From Stieleria sedimenti (GTDB taxonomy: Bacteria > Planctomycetota > Planctomycetia > Pirellulales > Pirellulaceae): a stretch of 51,881 nucleotides of DNA. Shown here piece after piece: positions 1 to 7,287 of the stretch. Location of the stretch: positions 2,913 through 54,793 of the forward strand of contig NZ_JANZKV010000047.1 of assembly GCF_025060895.1 (NCBI RefSeq), in the 5' to 3' direction. The notes under the pieces are model-generated. The model did not search any database and had not been told where the DNA came from. It was given only the letters and a program-made list of their open reading frames with translations. The position numbers and the translations under genes were made by a program. Position 1 is the stretch's first letter. Every line of letters starts with the position of its first letter.

Positions 1-16
1 AAGGCTGGACACCAAC
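1..16. repeat. Right end of a three-hairpin palindromic repeat, cut by the window edge
   Basis: The first 16 bases match the right-hand end of the elements at 8859-8966 and 10544-10652 (core AGGCTGGACACCAAC). The rest of this copy would lie to the left of the window. It sits just beyond the stop codon of the leftward gene 28-1245, the same post-stop placement as the other two copies. Confidence 0.6.
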
Positions 17-27
17 GGTGTGCGACT

Positions 28-1245
28 TCAATCCCCTGTCGGCTCCAAAATAAAGACGACGCTCGATTCGATGTTGGCGTCCACCGAATAGCTTCGATTG
101 AGATCGACGTTTAACTTCGGCTGGGTTTCCAACACGGTGTACCCCTTCGTACGCACTCCGACCTGATAGACTTCGGGGGCCGCATCGAGGATCGACACCC
201 TTGACGTTGTTTTTTGTTCCAGTGGCAATTGCGAGCCGCGCCAACCGTAGCGTCGCCCGATGTAGACGTAACTGTCTTTCGGAAGTGGCGACCCGTCGCT
301 GGCCGTCACGGTCACCGACAACCGCCTCGGTTCGACCGCCGCGATCTCCCCCAGGTCCGCCATTTCACCGTGTCCGGGTGCCTCGATCAAACTCAGCGGT
401 AGCACCGCCGATGCGGCTTGTCCGGTGTGGGTGTAGACGGCGTAATCGAGCCCCGGGGGAATCTGGTCAAAGGTAAACACGCCCGCTTCGTCGGTGTAAA
501 CCTCTTGGGGCGTCACGATGCTGCCCATCATGCGATTCTTTTGGACCAGGCCGACTTCGACGCCCGCGACGGGTTGGCCGCGAAACACCAATTTGCCACG
601 CAGCCCTGCACCAGCCCCGAGCGAGATCGTGAGTTCGTCGTTCCCTGAACGACTCCACCGGATTTGTGCCGGTGCGTAGGCGGACGCGTTGATCCGCAGA
701 TCGATCCATTCGATGTGATCACCGACGGACATTTCGAAGAAGCCGCCGGCATCGGTGAGCGTCAACGGGGTGACCGAGCGGTCGGATCCGCCGCCGATTC
801 CGTTGTTGCGGAAGATGGTGTGTGGCCTGACTTGGGCGCCCGCGATCGGGTCACCGTCGAGGTTGATCACGCGGCCACGAAGCACTTCGATCTTTTCGGT
901 GCGCTGGATGGGTTCGAGTTCGAATTTGATCTCGGGATTTTGTTCCGGATCAAAGTGCTCGGACACTTGGCCTTGATAGCCTGCGCCGCCGGCGGCCAAA
1001 CTGAATAGCAAGCTGTCGGACAGATCCGCAATCGAAAACCGTCCGTTTGAATCCGTGACCGTGCGTTTGGTGCAATCGCGGTAGCACGACGGACAGGTCG
1101 TGGCCGGGCCGACGCGAGGCTTGGCGGTGCTGACGACGACGATCGCTCCGGCAACGGGAGCATCCTCGGAGTCGACCACGCGGCCCGACAGTTCGGCGGT
1201 CCCCGCGGTCAGCAACAACGACAACAGAAATTTGATCGAAAGCAT
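28..1245 (-). CDS. Secreted carboxypeptidase-regulatory-like domain protein
   Basis: A 405-residue protein of unknown function, probably exported. I chose the ATG at 1245 because it gives a clean signal peptide (MLSIKFLLSLLLTAGTA) ahead of the first module; the open frame runs on to 1398 but that part overlaps the upstream gene and a hairpin. It contains at least three beta-sandwich modules of the carboxypeptidase-regulatory-like type. They are recognisable by the G-(R/K)-(V/L)-x(4-6)-G-x-P-(V/I)-A-G-(A/V) pattern: SGRVVDSEDAPVAGA near residue 18, RGRVINLDGDPIAGA near 120 and RGKLVFRGQPVAGV near 220. Each is followed by a T-D-x-x-G-x-F strand. A cysteine cluster (CPSCYRDC) sits in the first module. 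It lies 100 bp downstream of the M56 protease gene on the same strand, and that protease carries the same kind of modules, so the two may act together at the cell surface. This is inference. Confidence 0.8.
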   Translation of the reverse strand: MLSIKFLLSLLLTAGTAELSGRVVDSEDAPVAGAIVVVSTAKPRVGPATTCPSCYRDCTKRTVTDSNGRFSIADLSDSLLFSLAAGGAGYQGQVSEHFDPEQNPEIKFELEPIQRTEKIEVLRGRVINLDGDPIAGAQVRPHTIFRNNGIGGGSDRSVTPLTLTDAGGFFEMSVGDHIEWIDLRINASAYAPAQIRWSRSGNDELTISLGAGAGLRGKLVFRGQPVAGVEVGLVQKNRMMGSIVTPQEVYTDEAGVFTFDQIPPGLDYAVYTHTGQAASAVLPLSLIEAPGHGEMADLGEIAAVEPRRLSVTVTASDGSPLPKDSYVYIGRRYGWRGSQLPLEQKTTSRVSILDAAPEVYQVGVRTKGYTVLETQPKLNVDLNRSYSVDANIESSVVFILEPTGD

Positions 1246-1278
1246 TTTGCGTGTCCGAGGGTGAAGGGGAATTGAAAA

Positions 1279-1342
1279 AGTGGGATAGACTTCCAGGCTC
1301 GTCGAGTCTGCGGAATGACGAGCCTGGAAGGCTATCCCACTT
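1279..1342. repeat. Long-armed intergenic hairpin between the M56 gene and its downstream neighbour
   Basis: Arms at about 1279-1303 and 1317-1342 pair almost perfectly (core GTGGGATAG plus CTTCCAGGCTCGTC) around a 13-base loop. It lies in the 100-bp gap between two leftward genes, so in RNA it could act as a partial terminator or mRNA stabiliser. A related half copy (AAGCCTATCCCACT) occurs at about 51714-51727, which points to a dispersed repeat family. Confidence 0.7.
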
Positions 1343-1345
1343 GTC

Positions 1346-4300
1346 CTACCGTTTTGGCGTGATCTCGATCGGCACCAACCTTGGGATCGCGGGTGCACTC
1401 GGAAGGTTCAACGTGATCTCCAAATTCATCTCGCCGGTACTGACCGGAACCATCGTCGAGATCCGTGTCGTCGAGACGGAGCTCGCGCCTCGGGGGCCGC
1501 GGACCATCAGTTGGTAGTTTCCTTGCGGGACGTTTTTGAGGTGAAAGCGTCCGTTTGCGTCGGTGGTCGATTGACTTTCGCGATCATGATCGACCCAGAA
1601 GTTGGGGACGACGTCCCGGTCACGGCGGATGGAGACCATCGCCTTGGCGACTGGATTGCCATCAGCATCGATCACACGTCCGGCGATGGCTTGGTCCCCG
1701 CGGATCAACTCGAAGTCTTTGACGATCAGCTTTCCGTCGCCGTCTGGATTCGCGTAGTAGCCGATCCCTGATCGGACACTGAGATTCGGAACGCTGCTCA
1801 GACTGACGCTGACCCGTTTTCCGGCCGGCACGGAGGCCCGATACACACCCTCGGAGTTCGTCGTGACGAATTGGTGACCGCTGGATTGATAAAACATCAT
1901 CGTCCTGCCGTTGGCCGTCCGCTGGACAGGCTTCGTCAGGCTGACCTGCACCCGAGCCCCGGCGACCGGTTCTCCGTCGACCAGCACGCGGCCTTCGACG
2001 ATCGCGGAGGAATTCAGCACCAAATGGACCACACCGTCCTTGGCTTCGCTCAGCTTGACCATGCCGTCGAAGGCAGAATCGCCGTTGAGGTACTTAACGT
2101 CGATGAACGCTTTGGAGGAAGTTATTCCATTAGGAACCAACGTGGCGCGCCCGAGTGAATTCGTGGTTTCGGTCTCCGATTTTTCCACGATGTGAGGAGT
2201 CCGATCAAATTCGGGAGCGTTGGGGCTGGGTGGGATTTCGTCACGCAGGATGACGGACGCGCCGACGGCAGGTTTGCCGTCGGGCAGCGACACGATGACC
2301 TGGTAGGTGGAAAGCTTGGGGACAACGATCGGTTCGAGCTCACGCGGTGTATGGTCCGAGATCGTGATTTTTTGGTGGGGCAGCGATTCGGCTTCTTCCT
2401 TCGTCAGCACAATTAGCTTTGAGTACGAAGGGATGGCGTACCCTGCGTCGCGGGTTGCGACGGCCAGGAAATGCTCGCCTTTGGGAAGTTTGAGACGATA
2501 CGTTCCGTCCGCATCGGACGTGGCACCCAAGGATGCTGGACCGTCGAGCGATCGCACCCAGATTCCCTCCAGGGGGCTGCCCGATGCGTCCACCACTTTC
2601 CCGCTGATCGTGGCAGCCTTGGACAACGTAACGTCAATCGGCTTCTTTCCCGTTAACTGGTCTGAGGACAGTTCCAATTGTGTCGGCATCGATGGACCAT
2701 GCTGGGGCGGCACGACAGAAAATTTCATCGGCCGATCGTCGCGATCCAAATAGCGTTGGACCATCAGCGTCGAAATGCGACATCGGAACTCACCGTCCGA
2801 ATCAGTCTTAAAGCGATAGACACTTGACGACGGATAGACGCTGACCTCCGCGATCGGCGATCCCTGCTGGTCAATCACACGGCCGTGAAGTGTGTATCCG
2901 GGATCGGCGACGACCGTTGCTGGGCTCGCCACCACCTCTCCACTGGAAAGCCAAGAATTGGGTCGCTGAAGCTTCCCCAGTGCGACGTCATCGCTCGTTC
3001 GAACCGCAATGTAGCCGTCCTCCCAATGATCGTGCGACGCCTGGATCGATGCGATTTGACCGGCCGGAAGGTTGGTGAACTGAAATCGGCCCGTCGCGTC
3101 AGTCAACGTCCGTGGCGTCAGTTGGCTACGAGAAAGTTCGAATTGTTCCTGACGTTCGAATAGCGTTGATGACGGAGTGAATAGTTGCACAACGTCGACG
3201 ATCGCCCCCGCAAGCGGTTCGCCGTCGGGCGTGACAAAACGACCGCTAATGGATCTCGGTGATTCGAGCTTTAACTCCAGATCGCGGATTGGGGCTGGGT
3301 TCGCTTTTTCTATCATCAGCGGAATTGCATCGACCCCCAGTCCCGGAAACACAGCGACCAGCGATCCGCTCCAACGGTCTGCAGCATCGTTTCGAAGCGC
3401 GGGTGCCTTGACGGCGGAAAACTCAAACTCGCCGTTTGCATTCGTTTCGATCCGGGCGATCACGTCAGAAACCCGAATCGTTTTGCGGTCTGCGCTGTAG
3501 TAGTATTTTTCCAAATCGCTCGAAACCCGTCGCCCACTCGATTCCCGCAACACGACCGTCGCACTGGTGACGGGCTGTCCGTCCGGCGCAAGGACCTTTC
3601 CCGAGGCGTTGACGAGCACCGCATAGTCATCGCCTTCGGCGGTCAACACTTCACATTGGAGCACTCGGGCGATCAGATCGTTATCTTCCGGGCGGATCGG
3701 CTCGACCATGGGGGCAGAGTCGTCGGCGGCAGCTTGGACCGCGTCCGAGACAGCCGGCTTGCCGTCCTCGTCCGAAGCCTCTTGTGCGACCGATCGATCC
3801 AGCCGCACCGTCGTTGCGACCGCAGCGACGGCCAGCATCGCGACCATCAAACGCAGCGTCGCAATCCGCCAACGGGAAAGCCCCGGGACGCCGCCGAGAA
3901 TCAATCTCAAGCGGTCTTCGATCTCGGTGTGGCGGCTCATCGCGATGGCTGCATGATCCGGCAGACGACGTGTCGCATCAGCGGCTCGAAATCGCGTCAC
4001 GATGTTCAGCAAACTCTCCGCGTATCGCCCCGAAGTCAGTTCGCTATCCATCGTTGACGATTTTTCCATGACGTCGCGATCGGTTGCCCATTCGCGAGAT
4101 TCGGTCAATCGCCGATCGACCAGCCAGACGGCCGGATGAAACCAGTAGACCATCAGATTCACCGACGCCAGCAACTGGCCGACGCTGTCATGCCGGCGCA
4201 CGTGCATCAGTTCGTGAAGAAGAGTGGATCGGATTTCATGGTCATCCCAGGTTTCAAAGTCCGTCGGAACCAAGATGACCGATCGGAACAGCCCAAAGAC

Positions 4301-5023
4301 CAACGGCATCGACGTTCGATCCGTCCGAAGGATTGACGGCGTCGCGCACAGACCGATCGTTCTGGCAATGTCGTCGGCGGTGTCGATGATCGGTCCACTG
4401 ACACGCTGTCCCTTCGACGCGGCGTTCCTCAACCGAATCATCCCGGCCAACAGACGCAACGCCACCAAGGCAAATCCAATCGTGTAGGCACAGGCGAGTA
4501 GGATTAGCATGGCTGCCCCGCCGGACCGGAAGGCAGCGGCAACAGACGTTTGGTCAACGACACCAACTGTTTGCCGAAGCTCCGTTTCTGGGAATCCGGA
4601 TACCGGTCGTGCTGCCGTTGCTGGTGCATGCGAAAGTCGATTCGGACGCGTTTGCGATGTGCGATCGGTGGGTTTTTCGCTTTCAATGGAGCCCGCGACG
4701 CTTGGCATGACCGGATTGTCTTGCATCGCTGGGACATTGAGTTGCCCTTCGATTGGAGGCGTCGCGACCGATCCAATCGCCAGATCGACTCCGGCGGAAG
4801 CCAACGGAATCCGCCATCCACCGACCAGCAAATGCGCCGGCAGGATCGCCAGCGTCAAACAAACCGCGGTCAGCCAGACCGCATAGGTTCGCCCGGCGTC
4901 GACGCGTTTGATCCGCGAGGCGACCAACCACGCGATGGCCGAGACGATCGCGACTTGGACGACCACGACCACGCACAGCGACAGAGGCCCGTCGATCAAC
5001 CAGTGATTCATGTGACCGCTCAT
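1346..5023 (-). CDS. BlaR1-type M56 membrane metalloprotease with carboxypeptidase-regulatory-like modules
   Basis: A 1225-residue protein whose first 410 residues are a BlaR1/MecR1-like M56 peptidase. Membrane segments are seen at about 14-37, 46-68, 169-195 and 387-405. The zinc site is HELMH at 270-274, with downstream acidic candidates in ESREWATD (308-315). In BlaR1 this protease is activated by a signal and leads to loss of the BlaI repressor. Here the usual C-terminal penicillin-binding sensor is absent. About 800 residues after the fourth membrane segment instead hold six or seven carboxypeptidase-regulatory-like modules, for example SGRFVTPDGEPLAGA, HGRVIDQQGSPIAEV, SGKVVDASGSPLEGI and AGRVIDADGNPVAKA. 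The start ATG overlaps the blaI stop by 4 bp (ATGA), so the two are translationally coupled. The signal sensed is unknown; beta-lactam sensing is not supported by the sequence. Confidence 0.9.
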   Translation of the reverse strand: MSGHMNHWLIDGPLSLCVVVVVQVAIVSAIAWLVASRIKRVDAGRTYAVWLTAVCLTLAILPAHLLVGGWRIPLASAGVDLAIGSVATPPIEGQLNVPAMQDNPVMPSVAGSIESEKPTDRTSQTRPNRLSHAPATAARPVSGFPETELRQTVGVVDQTSVAAAFRSGGAAMLILLACAYTIGFALVALRLLAGMIRLRNAASKGQRVSGPIIDTADDIARTIGLCATPSILRTDRTSMPLVFGLFRSVILVPTDFETWDDHEIRSTLLHELMHVRRHDSVGQLLASVNLMVYWFHPAVWLVDRRLTESREWATDRDVMEKSSTMDSELTSGRYAESLLNIVTRFRAADATRRLPDHAAIAMSRHTEIEDRLRLILGGVPGLSRWRIATLRLMVAMLAVAAVATTVRLDRSVAQEASDEDGKPAVSDAVQAAADDSAPMVEPIRPEDNDLIARVLQCEVLTAEGDDYAVLVNASGKVLAPDGQPVTSATVVLRESSGRRVSSDLEKYYYSADRKTIRVSDVIARIETNANGEFEFSAVKAPALRNDAADRWSGSLVAVFPGLGVDAIPLMIEKANPAPIRDLELKLESPRSISGRFVTPDGEPLAGAIVDVVQLFTPSSTLFERQEQFELSRSQLTPRTLTDATGRFQFTNLPAGQIASIQASHDHWEDGYIAVRTSDDVALGKLQRPNSWLSSGEVVASPATVVADPGYTLHGRVIDQQGSPIAEVSVYPSSSVYRFKTDSDGEFRCRISTLMVQRYLDRDDRPMKFSVVPPQHGPSMPTQLELSSDQLTGKKPIDVTLSKAATISGKVVDASGSPLEGIWVRSLDGPASLGATSDADGTYRLKLPKGEHFLAVATRDAGYAIPSYSKLIVLTKEEAESLPHQKITISDHTPRELEPIVVPKLSTYQVIVSLPDGKPAVGASVILRDEIPPSPNAPEFDRTPHIVEKSETETTNSLGRATLVPNGITSSKAFIDVKYLNGDSAFDGMVKLSEAKDGVVHLVLNSSAIVEGRVLVDGEPVAGARVQVSLTKPVQRTANGRTMMFYQSSGHQFVTTNSEGVYRASVPAGKRVSVSLSSVPNLSVRSGIGYYANPDGDGKLIVKDFELIRGDQAIAGRVIDADGNPVAKAMVSIRRDRDVVPNFWVDHDRESQSTTDANGRFHLKNVPQGNYQLMVRGPRGASSVSTTRISTMVPVSTGEMNLEITLNLPSAPAIPRLVPIEITPKR

Positions 5024-5403
5024 TGCTTGCCGCCTTTGGTTTGGTGTTGGTTCAACAATCGACGCAGACGTTTGACTTGATCGTCGCTCAATTCCGTCTT
5101 GGGATCGGCAAGGTGCGTGGCGAGCGCGTCTTCGACCGAACCGCCGAAGAAGATTTCCAAGACTTTGCGAAACGCCTTGGCCGCGGCACTCTTGCGTGGC
5201 ACCGCGGGCAGGTACACGAATCGTTTTCCTTCGCGACGGTGTTTGACGATGCCTTTAGATTCCAGGGTGCGAAGCTGCGTCCGCACGGTCGCATTGGCAA
5301 GCTCGTCGGGCATCGCCGCGACGATCTCGTTGGCCGTCGGTTCGCCGAGCTGATAGATCACTTCCATGATCTGCCGCTCGCGGCGGGAAAGGTCAGAACG
5401 CAC
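5020..5403 (-). CDS. blaI: BlaI/MecI-family winged-helix repressor
   Basis: A transcriptional repressor of about 127 residues that would bind the palindromes just upstream. The helix-turn-helix region reads SRRERQIMEVIYQLGEPTAN then ATVRTQLRTLESKGIVKHRR, the classic BlaI/MecI/CopY pattern, followed by a dimerisation tail (KLRRLLNQ-like). The frame is open to a TTG at 5439. I prefer the GTG at 5403 because a GGAG Shine-Dalgarno sits 6 bases before it and the predicted promoter -10 (5448-5453) would put the transcript start near or after the TTG. It is coupled to the M56 protease gene by a 4-bp overlap. By analogy with bla/mec systems the repressor controls its own operon and is inactivated when the protease is triggered. 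Confidence 0.9.
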   Translation of the reverse strand: MRSDLSRRERQIMEVIYQLGEPTANEIVAAMPDELANATVRTQLRTLESKGIVKHRREGKRFVYLPAVPRKSAAAKAFRKVLEIFFGGSVEDALATHLADPKTELSDDQVKRLRRLLNQHQTKGGKQ

Positions 5404-5440
5404 GTGATGCTCCAGGGCAAACAGGGCAGTCGACTCCAAG

Positions 5441-5456
5441 TGTTAGAAATCTAACA
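5441..5456. promoter_or_regulatory. blaI: Candidate BlaI operator 1
   Basis: TGTTAGA-AA-TCTAACA is a perfect 7-bp inverted repeat with a 2-bp centre, 38 bp before the chosen GTG start of the repressor gene. It overlaps the predicted -10 hexamer, the position expected of an autorepressor site. The binding itself is inference. Confidence 0.65.
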
Positions 5457-5475
5457 ATCCGAAAGCCGCTGGCAA
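5448..5475 (-). promoter_or_regulatory. Candidate sigma-70-type promoter for the blaI-M56 operon
   Basis: On the minus strand TTGCCA (5475-5470) and TAGATT (5453-5448) are separated by 16 bases. The -10 lies inside operator 1 and operator 2 lies just upstream of the -35. It is found by eye only, so moderate support. Confidence 0.45.
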
Positions 5476-5483
5476 ACCATTTT

Positions 5484-5499
5484 TGTTATTTTTCTAACA
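5484..5499. promoter_or_regulatory. blaI: Candidate BlaI operator 2
   Basis: TGTTATTTTTCTAACA has the same 16-bp frame as operator 1 with one arm position changed. The centre-to-centre distance is 43 bp, about four helical turns, so two repressor dimers could sit on the same face of the DNA. Confidence 0.55.
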
Positions 5500-6028
5500 T
5501 TTGTTGGCCTGCGTGCTGTTCATCGACATCGCGGTGCAAACCGCGTTTCAATCTCATTGGTGCACTTCAAAAATCCACAGGCGCTCGACTCCCAAGGATT
5601 GGCGCGTGGTGCGTTCGATCGGATTCGTCTCTTCGTCAAAGAAAAACACCCTCAGACCACACAACGCGAGTGACGGGGGAGTCGTGCGCCGCAGGATCAC
5701 TCGATGAGCCACAAGAGATCAAGACGGCGACCGTACCAAAACGCTGATGATCTGCGGCCAGTGGATTTGAGACGCTGGCGTCAGCCTTACGGCCCGGAGT
5801 CCCACGCTGGCCTCAGCCAACCGCGACCGCACATCAACTGCCGAATCGGTAAGCAATTCGATTCAGTTCAACGGCCGGGTTGACCGGGGACGAGCGGATG
5901 AGCAAACACTGCCCAAACGCATTTTCGAGTCCTCCGCGCCCCCCCCATGGTTCGTCGGTCTTTGGGGTACATTCAGCGGCACCGAAGCGTAGAATGTAGG
6001 AAACCAGTTTGAAGACGGAGGTAGTTGT
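5500..6028. other. Gene-free stretch between the blaI promoter and the clan AA protease pair
   Basis: No convincing gene. Open frames here are short and have no family signature. Around 5770-5815 there are fragments of imperfect repeats (GCTGGCGTCAGCC and a related copy). The last 20 bases hold the Shine-Dalgarno (GGAGG) of the gene at 6029. Confidence 0.6.
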
Positions 6029-6262
6029 ATGTCAATCGCTGAGGCGGCAAAACGTTTGTACGAGGCTGAGTTACGAACATCGCTCGAAGCCGAACATCGC
6101 GACGAGTACGTGGCGATCGAGCCAGAATCGAAGTCACATTTCGTCGGCAAGTCATTCCTTGAAGCGGCAATGGCGGCAAAGAGCGCATTCCCAAAACGAA
6201 AGTCATTTGTTCTCCGGATCGGCCACGAAGCCGCGTTCCACATCGGAGCAAGCACCAAGTGA
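6029..6262 (+). CDS. Small conserved-looking protein, partner of a clan AA protease
   Basis: A 77-residue soluble protein without a signal peptide. A strong GGAGG Shine-Dalgarno ends about 8 bases before the ATG. The first 25 residues look helical and charged (IAEAAKRLYEAELRTSLEAE). The rest contains EYVAIEPESKSHFVGKSFLEAAMAA and RKSFVLRIGHEAAFHIG. From memory, short proteins with AIEP and RIGH motifs are found next to small clan AA proteases, but I cannot name a characterised member. Its stop overlaps the start of the next gene (GTGA), so the two are made together. An antitoxin or adaptor role is possible and is inference. Confidence 0.75.
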   Translation: MSIAEAAKRLYEAELRTSLEAEHRDEYVAIEPESKSHFVGKSFLEAAMAAKSAFPKRKSFVLRIGHEAAFHIGASTK

Positions 6263-6621
6263 ATGGGCGTGTGGACGAAGGGAATCGTGCGCTGATTGAT
6301 ATTCCGGTCAGCAATAAGATCGACAGCAAATGTGTTCAGGTCGTCGCTTGGATTGACACAGCCTTCGACAGTCACCTTGTATTCTCGGCAGATCTCATCA
6401 ATCAATTGGGGCTCGAATCGCTTGTTGAAACGGAAGCAGTCTTGGCCGATGGATCGAAGGTATCGCTGGAGACGTTCATCTGTTTTGTGGATTGGTTCGG
6501 CGAGCGAATTCCAGTCCAAGTCATCGCCAACGATGGAAAGTACCCATTGTTGGGAACGGGACTGTTAGAAGGACGACGATTGTCGATCGACTACGTGACC
6601 AAAGAGTTGAGTCTCGACTAA
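6259..6621 (+). CDS. Clan AA (retropepsin-like) aspartic protease
   Basis: A 120-residue protein with the single-lobe aspartic protease pattern. The catalytic motif is WIDTAFDSHLVF near residue 31 (D-T-A instead of the usual D-T/S-G), followed by ADGSKVSLETF and a second hydrophobic motif PLLGTGLLEGRRLSIDY near 95. Such enzymes act as homodimers, each chain giving one Asp. No signal peptide or membrane segment is seen, so it should be cytoplasmic. It starts at a GTG overlapping the previous stop by 4 bp, indicating coupling to the small upstream gene. The substrate is unknown. The alanine after D-T is common in this small bacterial family as I recall it, but proteolytic activity is not certain. 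Confidence 0.8.
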   Translation: MNGRVDEGNRALIDIPVSNKIDSKCVQVVAWIDTAFDSHLVFSADLINQLGLESLVETEAVLADGSKVSLETFICFVDWFGERIPVQVIANDGKYPLLGTGLLEGRRLSIDYVTKELSLD

Positions 6622-7287
6622 TCCGACGAACGTCCACCGTTCACCGTTCACCGCGGCACGGCGAACGACATTGTATTTTCGATTGACGCCGACTCCGTGC
6701 CTGCGTGTGCGGGCGGATGGTTCGCGCGTCTGGCCACGACGACGGCACGTGCCATCGCCGCTGACGGCCAATGTACTCGATCGGAATCGCCGAGGGAAAT
6801 CCAGTGTGCCAATCAGCAGCCGGCACGTCAGGCGTCGGTTGTCAGCGTTGGAATCGACAGGCGTCGGTTTGTCTTCTTCGGCCGAGTCGACCGCGCACCT
6901 ATTGAACAATGACATCAAATGCGAATTCCAGGAAACAGAGGCTCGACGAATTTCGGTGGGCGCAGTCCGAACGCACCCATTGCGGCATCAGCGTGGCCCA
7001 AGGGGAACAAGGCTCACGCAAAGGCGCCAAGCAGCCAAGGAATGGGTTCTAATCTTTGCGGCTTTGCGTGAGCCCCTTCCAGCAAGTATGTCAGCGCACC
7101 AGTCAAACCGCCGCAGATCACTTGCCACAAAAAGCACAACTGGACACCACATTTCCTGGGAAACGTTCGTGCCGAGGAGGCTTCGCTTGTGACTCCGAAG
7201 CCGGGGCCTTGGATCGAGGTGGATGATTACAATAGGCTTTACCCGATTGCAACTTTTTTTCGTCTTACGCTCCTCAGCCGACTCCCA
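6622..7287. other. Gene-free stretch with one palindromic repeat
   Basis: No supportable gene. The 174-codon open frame at 6671-7192 is proline/arginine/serine-rich in a way typical of chance frames in GC-rich DNA and has no family signature. The stretch contains the inverted repeat at 7011-7074. Its last part should hold the promoter of the sulfatase gene, which I could not pin down. Confidence 0.55.
7011..7074. repeat. Inverted repeat of the GGCTCACGCAAAG type
   Basis: GGCTCACGCAAAG at 7011-7023 pairs perfectly with CTTTGCGTGAGCC at 7062-7074. The loop holds a further copy of the CTTTGCGG motif. It is an isolated intergenic palindrome, not flanked by any mobile-element gene. Confidence 0.7.

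Noticed and set aside
1346-5023. M56 gene as a true beta-lactam resistance sensor
   Set aside because: No penicillin-binding sensor domain (no SxxK/SxN/KTG set) follows the protease; only regulatory-like beta modules are present.
6671-7192. 174-codon open frame in a gene-free stretch
   Set aside because: Arg/Ser/Pro-rich, runs through a palindromic repeat, has no Shine-Dalgarno and no recognisable domain.
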